From NCBI GenBank assembly GCA_024400495.1, contig JAKSMR010000006.1, positions 1-64,000 on the forward strand: a stretch of DNA of 64,000 nucleotides, read 5' to 3'. Of this stretch, positions 24,041-31,902 are shown piece after piece. Below the pieces are notes generated by a model. That model searched no databases. It saw only the letters and a program-made list of their open reading frames with translations, and had not been told where the DNA came from. Position 1 is the first letter of the stretch. The number at the start of each line of letters is the position of its first letter. The position numbers and the translations under genes were made by a program. The stretch is from Bacteroidales bacterium. GTDB taxonomy: Bacteria > Bacteroidota > Bacteroidia > Bacteroidales > P3.

Positions 24041-24889
24041 ATGGTGATTATCGACGACAATGCCGGTTTCTGTTTTGGTGTGGTGAAAGCCATCGCAGCA
24101 GCAGAAGAGGAGCTCTCCCACAACGAGCGGCTCTATTGCCTGGGTGATATCGTGCATAATGATGTCGAGGTCCGCCGCCTTGCCAGCAAAGGTCTCTGCG
24201 TCATCGATCAGCAGCATTTCAAGCAGCTCTCCAACAGCCGAGTGCTCATCCGCGCCCATGGCGAACCTCCCGAGACCTATGCCCTCGCAAGCGAGCGCAA
24301 TATCCAGCTCATCGACGCCACCTGCCCCATCGTGCTCGCCCTTCAGAAACGAATCAAAGAGGGCTACGAGGAGATGAAGCAGGTGAACGGCCAGATTGTC
24401 ATCTTCGGCAAGCAAGGCCATGCGGAGGTCATCGGCTTGAACGGGCAGACGGGAAATTCTGCCGTCATCGTCAGCAACCCCGACGATATCGACGCCATCG
24501 ATTTCTCGCGCCCCATCCGCCTCTACTCCCAGACCACCAAGAGCAAGGAGGACTACAACACCCTCATAGAGAATATCCGATCGCGCAGCAAGAGCGACTT
24601 CGTGGCCTTCAACACCATCTGCAACCGAGTGAGCAACCGCGCCAAGCAGCTTTGCGATTTCGCCCAGAGTGTCGACGCCGTCCTTTTTGTTAGCGGTCCT
24701 AACTCCTCCAACGGCCATTATCTCTTCGAGCTCTGCCGTCAGGTACAGCCCAACACCATCTTTGTCACCCAGCCTGCCGATATCAACCTCGGGCAGGTCT
24801 CCCGGTTCGCCAATATAGGCATTACTGGCGCCACTTCCACGCCCCGTTGGCTGATGGAGCAGGTTGCCAACGCAGTAGAAAACAAATAA
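24041..24889 (+). CDS. ispH: 4-hydroxy-3-methylbut-2-enyl diphosphate reductase
   Basis: The 282-residue iron-sulfur enzyme makes IPP and DMAPP in the last step of the MEP isoprenoid pathway. Cluster cysteines are in GFCFGVVKA (Cys11), DATCPIV and NTICNRVSNRA. The substrate-binding His is in RAHGEPP, and the conserved FVSGPNSSNG and GITGATSTP segments mark the C-terminal domain. The length is normal. It is positioned 14 bp before recF, so the cluster M23-ispH-recF is tightly packed. No other isoprenoid gene lies nearby. Cytoplasmic. Confidence 0.95.
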   Translation: MVIIDDNAGFCFGVVKAIAAAEEELSHNERLYCLGDIVHNDVEVRRLASKGLCVIDQQHFKQLSNSRVLIRAHGEPPETYALASERNIQLIDATCPIVLALQKRIKEGYEEMKQVNGQIVIFGKQGHAEVIGLNGQTGNSAVIVSNPDDIDAIDFSRPIRLYSQTTKSKEDYNTLIENIRSRSKSDFVAFNTICNRVSNRAKQLCDFAQSVDAVLFVSGPNSSNGHYLFELCRQVQPNTIFVTQPADINLGQVSRFANIGITGATSTPRWLMEQVANAVENK

Positions 24890-24903
24890 CTACCTCATCT
24901 CCT

Positions 24904-26013
24904 ATGCATCTCGAACGACTCCAGCTCAACAACTTCAAGAACTATACCGATGCCGACCTCCTGTTCTCAAACAATGTGAACTGCCTGGTGGGGAACAACG
25001 GAGTAGGGAAGACCAATGTTCTGGATGCTATCTACTACCTCTCCTTCTGCAAGAGCTTCTTCAACTCCATCGACAGCCAGAATATCCGTCATGGAGAGGA
25101 TTATTTCGCCATCCATGGCGACTATCTCATGGAGGAGCCCGTCCGCGTCTCCTGCACCTTGAAGCGCGGGCAGCCGAAGCAGGTGAAGTTCAACAAGAAA
25201 GCCGTTACAGCCTTTGCCGACCATATCGGTCGTATCCCGCTTGTGATGGTGTCGCCCAGCGACCAGCAGCTGATCATAGGAGGTAGCGAGGTGCGTCGCA
25301 AATTCATCGATGGCGTCATCTCCCAGGCTGACCACAGCTATCTCAGCAATCTGCTCAACTATCAGAAGGCGTTGGAACAACGCAACAGGCTGTTGAAGCA
25401 GTTCCACGAAGACAGGTATGTACAGGAAGACGCCCTTGTGGTGTGGGACGACCAGATCGTGCGCTATGGCGAGCCTATCTACGAAAAGAGGCGTGCCTTT
25501 CTGGAGCAGTTCCTCCCTTGTTTCAACGAATATTTCGCTCTTATCGCAGATAGTGAGATAACGAACGAGAAGGCCGGTATCGTCCATGTAAGCCAGATGA
25601 ACGAGCCCCTTCCTTTCTCCCAGCAGCTTCTGGATGCCCGGCAGAAGGATGCGATACTGCAATACACTACGGTTGGTGTCCATAAAGACGATTTCGATTT
25701 CCTTATCGGGGAATATCCGGTCAAGAAATTCGGCTCCCAGGGACAGCAGAAGACCTTCCTTTTGGCTCTCAAGCTAGCCCAGTTCGAATATATCTTCCGC
25801 ACGTTAGGAGTCAAGCCCATGCTCCTTCTCGACGACATCTTCGACAAGCTCGACCTGCCCCGTATCAAACAGCTCATCCGTCTGGTAGGAAGCTCGCGGT
25901 TCGGCCAGGTCTTCATTACCGACACCCAGCAGGGTAGGGTGGAGTCTATCTTTGAGGAAACGCCCGGCATCGATCACAAGATCTTTACTGTCGAAGCCGG
26001 TTCCATACGTTAG
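24904..26013 (+). CDS. recF: DNA replication and repair protein RecF
   Basis: The 369-residue SMC-like ATPase loads RecA at single-strand gaps with RecO and RecR. The start ATG at 24904 gives MHLERLQLNNFKNYTDADLL, the family's normal N terminus; a longer upstream frame overlaps ispH and is rejected. Walker A GNNGVGKTN lies at residues 31-39, the signature motif FGSQGQQKTFLLALKLAQ near 276-293, and Walker B PMLLLDDIFDKLD near 310-322. It pairs with the DUF721/DciA-like gene downstream, a conserved Bacteroidetes arrangement, though a repeat of family Q has entered the gap between them. Confidence 0.95.
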   Translation: MHLERLQLNNFKNYTDADLLFSNNVNCLVGNNGVGKTNVLDAIYYLSFCKSFFNSIDSQNIRHGEDYFAIHGDYLMEEPVRVSCTLKRGQPKQVKFNKKAVTAFADHIGRIPLVMVSPSDQQLIIGGSEVRRKFIDGVISQADHSYLSNLLNYQKALEQRNRLLKQFHEDRYVQEDALVVWDDQIVRYGEPIYEKRRAFLEQFLPCFNEYFALIADSEITNEKAGIVHVSQMNEPLPFSQQLLDARQKDAILQYTTVGVHKDDFDFLIGEYPVKKFGSQGQQKTFLLALKLAQFEYIFRTLGVKPMLLLDDIFDKLDLPRIKQLIRLVGSSRFGQVFITDTQQGRVESIFEETPGIDHKIFTVEAGSIR

Positions 26014-26166
26014 GTGTGTTCTATAAATGTAAGTCTATGATTATCTCTTGTGATTTTGGACTCTCGCTTGCTCCCATCTGTCTACTTCTTTGGTCAGCAG
26101 TCTGTTATAATTCTGCATCTGAAGAAAGGGATTTGTTGTGCGGCAGCCTCGAAATCGTCAAAAGCT
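26011..26166 (+). repeat. Interspersed repeat family Q, copy 2
   Basis: It begins TAGGTGTG at the recF stop codon itself and ends CTCGAAATCGTCAAAAGC, matching the ends of 5205-5350. It fills the gap between recF and the DUF721 gene, ending 29 bp before the start at 26196. Confidence 0.75.
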
Positions 26167-26195
26167 AATCTGTTCACCATTAAAAACAACGAATC

Positions 26196-26489
26196 ATGGC
26201 AAAAGAAATCTACGACCTGAAAGTCTATCTTGCAGCAGCCCTCAAGGCTTACCATCTCGACGACACCATCGCCAAAAGCCAAGTGGAGGAAGCCTACCGC
26301 CAGACGGTTGGCGAACTTATTGTAAAGCTCACGCGTTCTGTTCACTATAATATCGAGAGGTCTACGCTCTATATCACTCTTGCCAGTCCGGCTCTCAAGC
26401 ACGAGCTCACGTTGAAGACTACCGACCTCCTCAACGCCATCAACGCCAAGCTCCCCAAGTCGATCGTGAAAAAGATCGTCTATCTCTAG
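26196..26489 (+). CDS. DUF721/DciA-like protein
   Basis: The 97-residue protein consists of a single DUF721 domain: an N-terminal helix (VYLAAALKAYHLDDTIAKS), a central YRQTVGELIVKLTRSVHYN and a beta-hairpin with LYITLASPALKHELTLKT. DUF721 defines DciA, the ancestral loader of the replicative helicase DnaB, which fits its place beside recF. It lacks the extra C-terminal region of longer DciA proteins, so it is a minimal version as in other Bacteroidetes. The start ATG follows a family-Q repeat, and the preceding recF is 182 bp away, so it might rely on its own promoter or on read-through across the repeat. Confidence 0.88.
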   Translation: MAKEIYDLKVYLAAALKAYHLDDTIAKSQVEEAYRQTVGELIVKLTRSVHYNIERSTLYITLASPALKHELTLKTTDLLNAINAKLPKSIVKKIVYL

Positions 26490-26787
26490 TTGTCTGAAAA
26501 AGATCCAAGAAGAACTGGTTTTTCGGGGGTGCCTGTGGCTTTTTCTATAGGTGACCAAGGTTTTTTTATACTGTTCCCGCTCTTTTTTTTGCAGAAAAGG
26601 AGTGGCTTTTTTATGGCCTACGGATGTTGCTGGGCAAAAAAACTTGCCTGAAAATGCTGGCGAATACCCGAAAATCATTAGGTCTTTTGGGAAAAATCAT
26701 CAGATATAGACTGAAAAACCACCCTAGATCTTCTGTTTTTTGAAGGATTGTTGCAAGGCGATTTTGATGGAAAGGTTTTCGGAGCGG
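26490..26787. other. Intergenic region without gene
   Basis: This is a T-rich spacer between the convergent DUF721 and topA genes. I see no family repeat or coding frame. Confidence 0.6.
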
Positions 26788-26791
26788 GAAA

Positions 26792-26827
26792 AAAGAGAAG
26801 GGGCTCCTCCTGGATGGGGGAGCCTCT
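26792..26827 (-). terminator. Intrinsic terminator of topA
   Basis: AAGGGGCTCCTCC pairs with GGGGGAGCCTCTT (two mismatches) around a 5-nt loop. On the minus strand it is followed by CTCTTTTTTCCC. It lies about 60 bp after the topA stop. Confidence 0.75.
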
Positions 26828-26887
26828 TCCTTCGTTTAGTCAGCAACCGTTGGCGTTTTTGTCTGCCGCTGGGCTGCGGAAACTGAC

Positions 26888-29245
26888 TTATTTCTTGGCT
26901 GCCTTGCGCTTGGCGGTAGTCTTTTTCTTCTCCTGGGTGGCGCGGATCAGGCTTACAGCCTCCTCGAGGGTGATGGTGAGGGGGTCGAACTTAGCCTTGG
27001 GCAGACGGTAGTTTTCGTTGTTGTAGGTCAGGTAGGGACCATATTTGCCGATGTTGGTGACCACCTCGATCTGCTCGAATTTGCCGAGCACACGGGGGAA
27101 CTGGGAGCGCATACGCTCTTTCTCCTCGTTGGCGGCACGTTTCGAGACGATGATCTCGCAGCAACGTGCGTGGTCGATCGAGTAGGGGTCGTCGGCTTTG
27201 GAGAGGCTGTAGAACTTGCCGTCGTGGCGCACATAAGGTCCGAAGCGTCCGATGCTTACCACAACATCGTGGCCTTCAAATTCGCCCACGTTGCGGGGCA
27301 GGTTGAAGAGGTCGAGGGCCTCTTCGAGGGTGATGGTCTCGATGCTCTGGCCCTTCTTCATCGAAGCGAACATTGGCTTCTCGTCGCCGGCGGTCTCGCC
27401 GATCTGGATAAGGGTGCCGTAACGGCCGATCTTGGTATAGACGTTCTTTCCGGTCTTGGGGTCAACGCCCAGGAGACGTTCGCCGCTGCTGCGTTTGCTG
27501 TGGCTTTGGGTAACCTTGACGTTCTTGTGGAAAGGAACATAGAAATGGTCGATAACCTTGCGCCACTCCTGGGTGCCGGTGGCGATATCGTCGAAGTCTT
27601 TCTCAACCTTGGCGGTGAAGTTGTAGTCCATGATCTCGGTAAAGTGCTCGAGGAGGAACTTGTTCACGATGCCGCCGATGTCGGTAGGCAGCAGCTTGCC
27701 CTTTTCGGCGCCCTGTTTCTCTACCTTTTCGTTGCGTTTTACGTTGCCGCTCTTGTTGAGGGAGACGGTCACGATGTTCACGTTCATAGGTTCGCGGTCC
27801 TCTTTGTTCACATATTCGCGTTTGAGGATGGTGCTGATGGTGGGGGCGTAGGTGGAAGGACGGCCGATGCCGAGGTCTTCGAGCTTCTTCACCAGGCTGG
27901 CCTCGGTGTAGCGGGGAGGATGCTGTGTGTAGTGCTGGATGGCGTCGGCGCTGTCGAGGGTGAGCTTGGTGCCGGCGGTAAGGGGAGGCAGGATGTGCTG
28001 GTTCTCGTTCTCGTTGGGTTCCTCGTCGTCGGTGCTCTCGTAGTAGACCTTCAGGAAGCCGTCGAAGAGTACCTGTTCGCCCTGGCAGGTGAAGAGTTCC
28101 TTCTTGCCGGAGATGGAGATCTCGACCACGGTCTTCTCCAGCTCGGCGTCGGCCATCTGGGAGGCGATGGCGCGTTTCCAGATGAGTTCGTAGAGGCGGC
28201 GCTGGGAAGCGTCGGCGTTGATGGTGCTTTCGGCCATGTTGGTAGGACGGATAGCCTCGTGAGCCTCCTGGGCGCCTTTGATCTTGGTATGGTAGTTGCG
28301 GGTCTTCACATAGCGGTCGCCGTAGATGTTGGCGATCTCCTTCTTGGCCATGTCGAGAGCCAGGGTGGAGAGGTTGGTGCTGTCGGTACGCATGTAGGTG
28401 ATGAAACCGCTCTCGTAGAGCTGCTGGGCGATCTGCATGGTGCGGGCCACGCTGAAGCCGAGCTTGCGGCTGGCCTCCTGCTGAAGGGTGGAGGTGGTGA
28501 AAGGAGGCGCGGGCGAGCGGTGGGCAGGCTTGGTCTCTACCTTGTCGATGCAGAAGGTGGATTTGGCAATCTCCTGGAGGAAGGTGGTGGCCTCCTCTTC
28601 GGTGTCGAAACGGCGGCTCAGCTCGGCCAGGATCTTCTTGTTGGTGTCGTTGGTCACGAAGCTGGCGGTAAGACGGAAGAAGCTCTGGCTCTGGAACTCG
28701 TGGATCTCCTCTTCGCGTTCTACGATGAGGCGGACAGCCACGCTCTGCACACGGCCGGCGCTGAGGGCGGGCTTGATCTTGCTCCAGAGGATGGGGCTGA
28801 TCTCGTAGCCTACCAGACGGTCGAGCACGCGGCGAGCCTGCTGGGCGTCGACGAGGTTCATGTCGATGTTGCGGGGGTTCTCGATGGCATGGAGGATAGC
28901 GCCTTTGGTAATCTCATTAAAAACGATACGCTTCGTGTTCTCATCCTTCAGTTTCAGGGTCTCCTTCAAATGCCAGGCGATAGCTTCTCCCTCGCGGTCC
29001 TCATCGGATGCGAGCCACACCATGTCGGCGTTCTTCACAGCATTCTTCAGCTCGGTGACGAGCTTCGCTTTGTCTTCGGTGATTTCGTACTCGGGTTCGT
29101 AGTTGCTCTCGATGTCGATACTCATCTCCTTCTTTGCCAGGTCGCGGATGTGGCCGTAGCTCGATTTGACTTCGTATTCCTTGCCGAGAAACTTTTCGAT
29201 GGTCTTAGCCTTTGCAGGGGACTCAACAATAACAAGATTCTTCAT
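26888..29245 (-). CDS. topA: DNA topoisomerase I
   Basis: The 785-residue type IA enzyme relaxes negative supercoils. The N-terminal TOPRIM domain contains VIVESPAKAKTIEKFLG with the conserved Glu, and SDEDREGEAIAWHL with the DxD metal ligands. The catalytic Tyr is in FITYMRTDSTNLS, near residue 283. The C terminus has three zinc-free topoisomerase C-terminal repeats (KIGRYGTLIQIG, SIGRFGPYVRHDGKFYSL, NIGKYGPYLTYNNENYRLP), followed by a basic Lys/Arg tail (TTAKRKAAKK). This replaces the cysteine zinc fingers of the E. coli protein and is normal in Bacteroidetes. A consensus promoter is upstream and a strong terminator downstream, so it is monocistronic. Confidence 0.97.
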   Translation of the reverse strand: MKNLVIVESPAKAKTIEKFLGKEYEVKSSYGHIRDLAKKEMSIDIESNYEPEYEITEDKAKLVTELKNAVKNADMVWLASDEDREGEAIAWHLKETLKLKDENTKRIVFNEITKGAILHAIENPRNIDMNLVDAQQARRVLDRLVGYEISPILWSKIKPALSAGRVQSVAVRLIVEREEEIHEFQSQSFFRLTASFVTNDTNKKILAELSRRFDTEEEATTFLQEIAKSTFCIDKVETKPAHRSPAPPFTTSTLQQEASRKLGFSVARTMQIAQQLYESGFITYMRTDSTNLSTLALDMAKKEIANIYGDRYVKTRNYHTKIKGAQEAHEAIRPTNMAESTINADASQRRLYELIWKRAIASQMADAELEKTVVEISISGKKELFTCQGEQVLFDGFLKVYYESTDDEEPNENENQHILPPLTAGTKLTLDSADAIQHYTQHPPRYTEASLVKKLEDLGIGRPSTYAPTISTILKREYVNKEDREPMNVNIVTVSLNKSGNVKRNEKVEKQGAEKGKLLPTDIGGIVNKFLLEHFTEIMDYNFTAKVEKDFDDIATGTQEWRKVIDHFYVPFHKNVKVTQSHSKRSSGERLLGVDPKTGKNVYTKIGRYGTLIQIGETAGDEKPMFASMKKGQSIETITLEEALDLFNLPRNVGEFEGHDVVVSIGRFGPYVRHDGKFYSLSKADDPYSIDHARCCEIIVSKRAANEEKERMRSQFPRVLGKFEQIEVVTNIGKYGPYLTYNNENYRLPKAKFDPLTITLEEAVSLIRATQEKKKTTAKRKAAKK

Positions 29246-29314
29246 ATATATAAATTTTATTTTCTTGCGTATTTATATGCCAAACAGGGGCGCAAAACAC
29301 CCTGTTTCGGTTTG

Positions 29315-29347
29315 CAAAGATAAATAAATATATTTAATAATTCCAAA
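29315..29347 (-). promoter_or_regulatory. Bacteroidetes promoter of topA
   Basis: On the minus strand, TTTG (29347-29344) and TATCTTTG (29322-29315) are separated by 21 bp, 70 bp before the start codon. Confidence 0.85.
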
Positions 29348-29618
29348 TTTATTTTTTAAAATGTTGATTTTTAATGAAAAATATTTGCCAGTTCTCTCCC
29401 TTTTGTGCCTTTTTTACAGTCGGGATACACGTGTTTTGCTATACATTAATTATATTTATATATTGTAGAGCCCTCAGCCGATGAGGCACAAGACAGACGT
29501 GAGGCTTTTATAAAGAGACCTATGGGCGGTTGGACCGAGATGATTTTTGTGTTTGTGGCGAGCAGATTTCAAATAGAGACGACCTCTCCGCCAGAAGGCA
29601 CTTTGGGGAATTTCGGAC

Positions 29619-29754
29619 GGCAGCCTCGCTCTAGCGTCGGACTAGCGCCCATGTTGTGCCTATGTGGTGCCTCTCTGGCGCCTATGTAGCGCCTACAATT
29701 CGAGGTGCTACCCATCTTATTCGAGGTGCTACCCATATGTTATATAGGCGCTAC
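29619..29754 (+). repeat. Interspersed repeat family R, copy 1
   Basis: The element contains several GCGCCTA motifs, then GCGCCTACAATTCGAGGTGC, two direct copies of ATTCGAGGTGCTACCCAT separated by a few bases, and a closing ATAGGCGCTAC that is the complement of GTAGCGCCTAT. A nearly identical copy lies at 45971-46116 in the same orientation. Confidence 0.85.
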
Positions 29755-29799
29755 GGGGACGTCGTCTCTATCCTTCGGGAGCACCAGACGACGAACAGC

Positions 29800-30110
29800 C
29801 GATGGATTCAAAAACAGAAGTCGCGACAGAATGCCTTTTAGAGATTGGTCGGTTGGCCCTTGTCGCCTCCCGCTTCCTGACCTCGGGTTGGACATCAAGC
29901 CACGTGGTTCCATACAAATTTGGTTGGGGTGGAGAAACTCGTTTCGCTCATCTGTGCACCCCAAATGGGGAAAAGCATCGGAACAAGGGGCTGATGCATG
30001 TCTTTTGTGGCCAGAGAGAGGAGCAGATTGAGGCGTTTTGTGCCCTTTTCGGGTACAAGTGTCTCGGGTGAGTGAGGTTATGTGATGTCGTATCTCGTTG
30101 GTTTGTTGCT
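29800..30110 (-). pseudogene. DUF3987-like mobile-element gene, decayed fragment
   Basis: Minus-strand translation shows ATKDMHQPLVPMLFPIWGAQ and MSETSF, clearly homologous to the fragments at 58323-58905 and 59290-59575 (KDMxxPLVPMLFPIxGAH). Upstream codons fit YDIT.PHSP with an in-frame stop, and downstream frameshifts break the rest. The family resembles the DUF3987/VirE-type primase-helicase-like proteins of Bacteroides plasmids and conjugative elements. It is a non-functional relic located just 3' of inverted-repeat locus B on that strand. Family name is from memory and uncertain; homology among the three copies is directly visible. Confidence 0.6.
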
Positions 30111-30136
30111 TTTTAGAGAAAATGTTTTGGCAGATT

Positions 30137-30283
30137 TCCGACAACCAACAACCAACAACGACTTTTTGTGTGGCATACATAGCACCTCTGGATTTATATA
30201 TATTGTTAATAATTAATTAGTTATATATAGTATATAGGTGTTGTTGATGCATTTTTTTTCATTGTTGGTTGTTGGTTGTCGGA
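30137..30283. repeat. Inverted heptamer-repeat element, locus B
   Basis: A 22-bp perfect inverted repeat (30137-30158 with 30262-30283) is made of about three units of CAACAAC (unit CCAACAA). The 103-bp core includes TTAATAATTAATTAGTTATA, which is shared with locus D. CGACTTTTTG follows the left arm, the same tail as in solo arrays. Confidence 0.85.
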
Positions 30284-30518
30284 GCTTTTTCTTTTCTATA
30301 AGGATCTTAACGAGTTGTCCAAGAGAGAGTTACATCTCAACAAGGCTCTTGAGGACAAACTGGATTTCGTTCTTCATGCTGAGGGCGTGGCTTCTGATGT
30401 CGAAGGAAGGGAGGGGCGTATCTCGTTGAAAATGAGGTGTACGTATCCGTCTTTGGTATTTTCTTCAATATTTCCGCCTTGTTGTGCAATAAATATCTTT
30501 TGCGTGCGTTATATATAT

Positions 30519-30710
30519 AGGTAACCTCTAAAATTCAACGTAATGATAAAGGATATTAAAAAACATTACTTTTTCACGCTTTTCGATTCTGAACGGCATC
30601 TTTCTCCTTTTCACTCAGTTACAATGCACCGCATTGCGCCTTCGTTCAAAGAAGAAACCTGCTCGCCCATAATCAAAAATCGTCTGAAACTGAATTTTTA
30701 GAGGTAACCT
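30519..30710 (-). repeat. MITE-like repeat family P, copy 3
   Basis: The 192-bp element has ends AGGTAACCTCTAAAATTCA and the complement of AGGTTACCTCTAAAAATTCA. The interior is diverged but aligns with copy 2 (AATCAAAAATCGTCTGAAACT). It ends 7 bp before the glycosyltransferase start codon, so it forms that gene's whole 5' leader. Confidence 0.8.
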
Positions 30711-30717
30711 ATAACTA

Positions 30718-31866
30718 ATGAAACCGAAACGCATCATACTCTCTGTGACCAACGACCTGGTGACCGACCAGCGCGTGCATCGCTCCTGCCTGGCCTTGCA
30801 TGAAGCCGGCTACGAGGTGCTGCTTGTGGGGCGCCATCTCCCGGGCAGCGTGGCTGTGAACCGTCCCTACAAGACCCACAGGATGCGTCTCCTTTTCCGG
30901 AAGAAGGCTCTCTTCTATGCCGAATACAACTGCCGTCTCTTCCTGAAGCTCCTCTTCTCGCGTGCCGACGCTTTCTATGCCAACGATACCGACACGCTCA
31001 TGGCCAACTACTACGCCGCCAAGCTGCGCGGCAAGCCTCTCTTCTTCGACGCCCACGAGATGTTCCCCGAGGTGCCCGAGCTGGCCGACAGGCCAAGGGT
31101 GAAGGCTGTGTGGACCGCCATTGAGGACAGCATACTGCCCCATGTGGAGCATTGCTGTACTGTCTGCCAGTCGATAGCCGACATCTACAGGGAGCGCTAT
31201 GGTGTGGAGATGGCTGTGGTGAGGAACGTCCCTCTCCGGCGCTCGAAGGCCGACGCCGGGCTCTCGCCCAAGGTGGCCGGCATCCTCGCCCAGGTGCCCC
31301 AAGGGAAGCGGATCATCCTCTACCAAGGCGCCGTCAATCTGGGCCGAGGCATCGAGCAGCTGCTGGAGGCCATGCCCCTGCTCGACGAATGTCATTTCAT
31401 CGTGGCAGGCATAGGAGATAAATATGATTCTCTGCGCACCTACGCGCACGCACATAACCTCGACGACAGGGTCTCCTTCGTGGGGCGCCTGCCTCTCGAA
31501 GAGCTCGGCCAGCTCACCCACCATGCCCAGCTGGGTCTCTCGCTGCTGGAGAACAGAGGCTTGAACTACTTCTACTCGCTCCCCAACCGCATCGCCGACT
31601 TTGCCCAGGCTGCTGTGCCCGTGCTGGCTACCGATTTCCCGGAGATCCATGCCGTGGTGGAGCGCTACGGCATAGGCACCCTTATAGCATCGGGCAGAGA
31701 GAACGACGCCCAGGCGCTGGCCCAAGCCATCCGCGACGCCCTCGGCGAGTGGGACGGCATCGCTCCCGAAGAGAAGCAGAGACGCTTCGATAGGGCAGGG
31801 GAGGAGCTCTCGTGGCAGCACGACAAGAAGATACTGCTGGGTGCCGTGGAGAAGCTGTGGAACTAA
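30718..31866 (+). CDS. GT4-type glycosyltransferase
   Basis: The 382-residue protein has the two-domain GT-B layout: an N-terminal Rossmann half (IILSVTNDLVTDQRVHRSCL, then GYEVLLVGRHLPGS), and a C-terminal half with RIILYQGAVNLGRGIEQLLE, then VSFVGRLPLEELGQLTHHAQ and the glutamate-bearing stretch LSLLENRGLNYFYSLPNRIA. The second half matches Glycos_transf_1 (GT4), although the usual EGFG-type motif is altered here. It likely transfers a sugar from a nucleotide donor to a surface glycan in the cytoplasm. It is bounded by family P repeats on both sides: one ends 7 bp before the start, another begins right after the stop. Sugar specificity cannot be read. Confidence 0.85.
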   Translation: MKPKRIILSVTNDLVTDQRVHRSCLALHEAGYEVLLVGRHLPGSVAVNRPYKTHRMRLLFRKKALFYAEYNCRLFLKLLFSRADAFYANDTDTLMANYYAAKLRGKPLFFDAHEMFPEVPELADRPRVKAVWTAIEDSILPHVEHCCTVCQSIADIYRERYGVEMAVVRNVPLRRSKADAGLSPKVAGILAQVPQGKRIILYQGAVNLGRGIEQLLEAMPLLDECHFIVAGIGDKYDSLRTYAHAHNLDDRVSFVGRLPLEELGQLTHHAQLGLSLLENRGLNYFYSLPNRIADFAQAAVPVLATDFPEIHAVVERYGIGTLIASGRENDAQALAQAIRDALGEWDGIAPEEKQRRFDRAGEELSWQHDKKILLGAVEKLWN

Positions 31867-31888
31867 AGGTGACTTTTAGAGGTTGCCT
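31867..31888. repeat. Family P minimal end, copy 4
   Basis: AGGTGAC is joined directly to TTTTAGAGGTTGCCT, so both P termini are present with almost no interior. It begins on the base after the glycosyltransferase stop. Confidence 0.7.
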
Positions 31889-31902
31889 AAAAAAAAGAGC
31901 CG

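Noticed and set aside
30137..30283. Retron msr-msd
   Set aside because: A stem with an AT-rich loop is present, but there is no reverse transcriptase gene in the window and the arms are simple tandem repeats.
30276..30524. 82-residue plus-strand open frame after locus B
   Set aside because: It has no family match, starts inside the repeat arm and runs into family P sequence; coding not supported.
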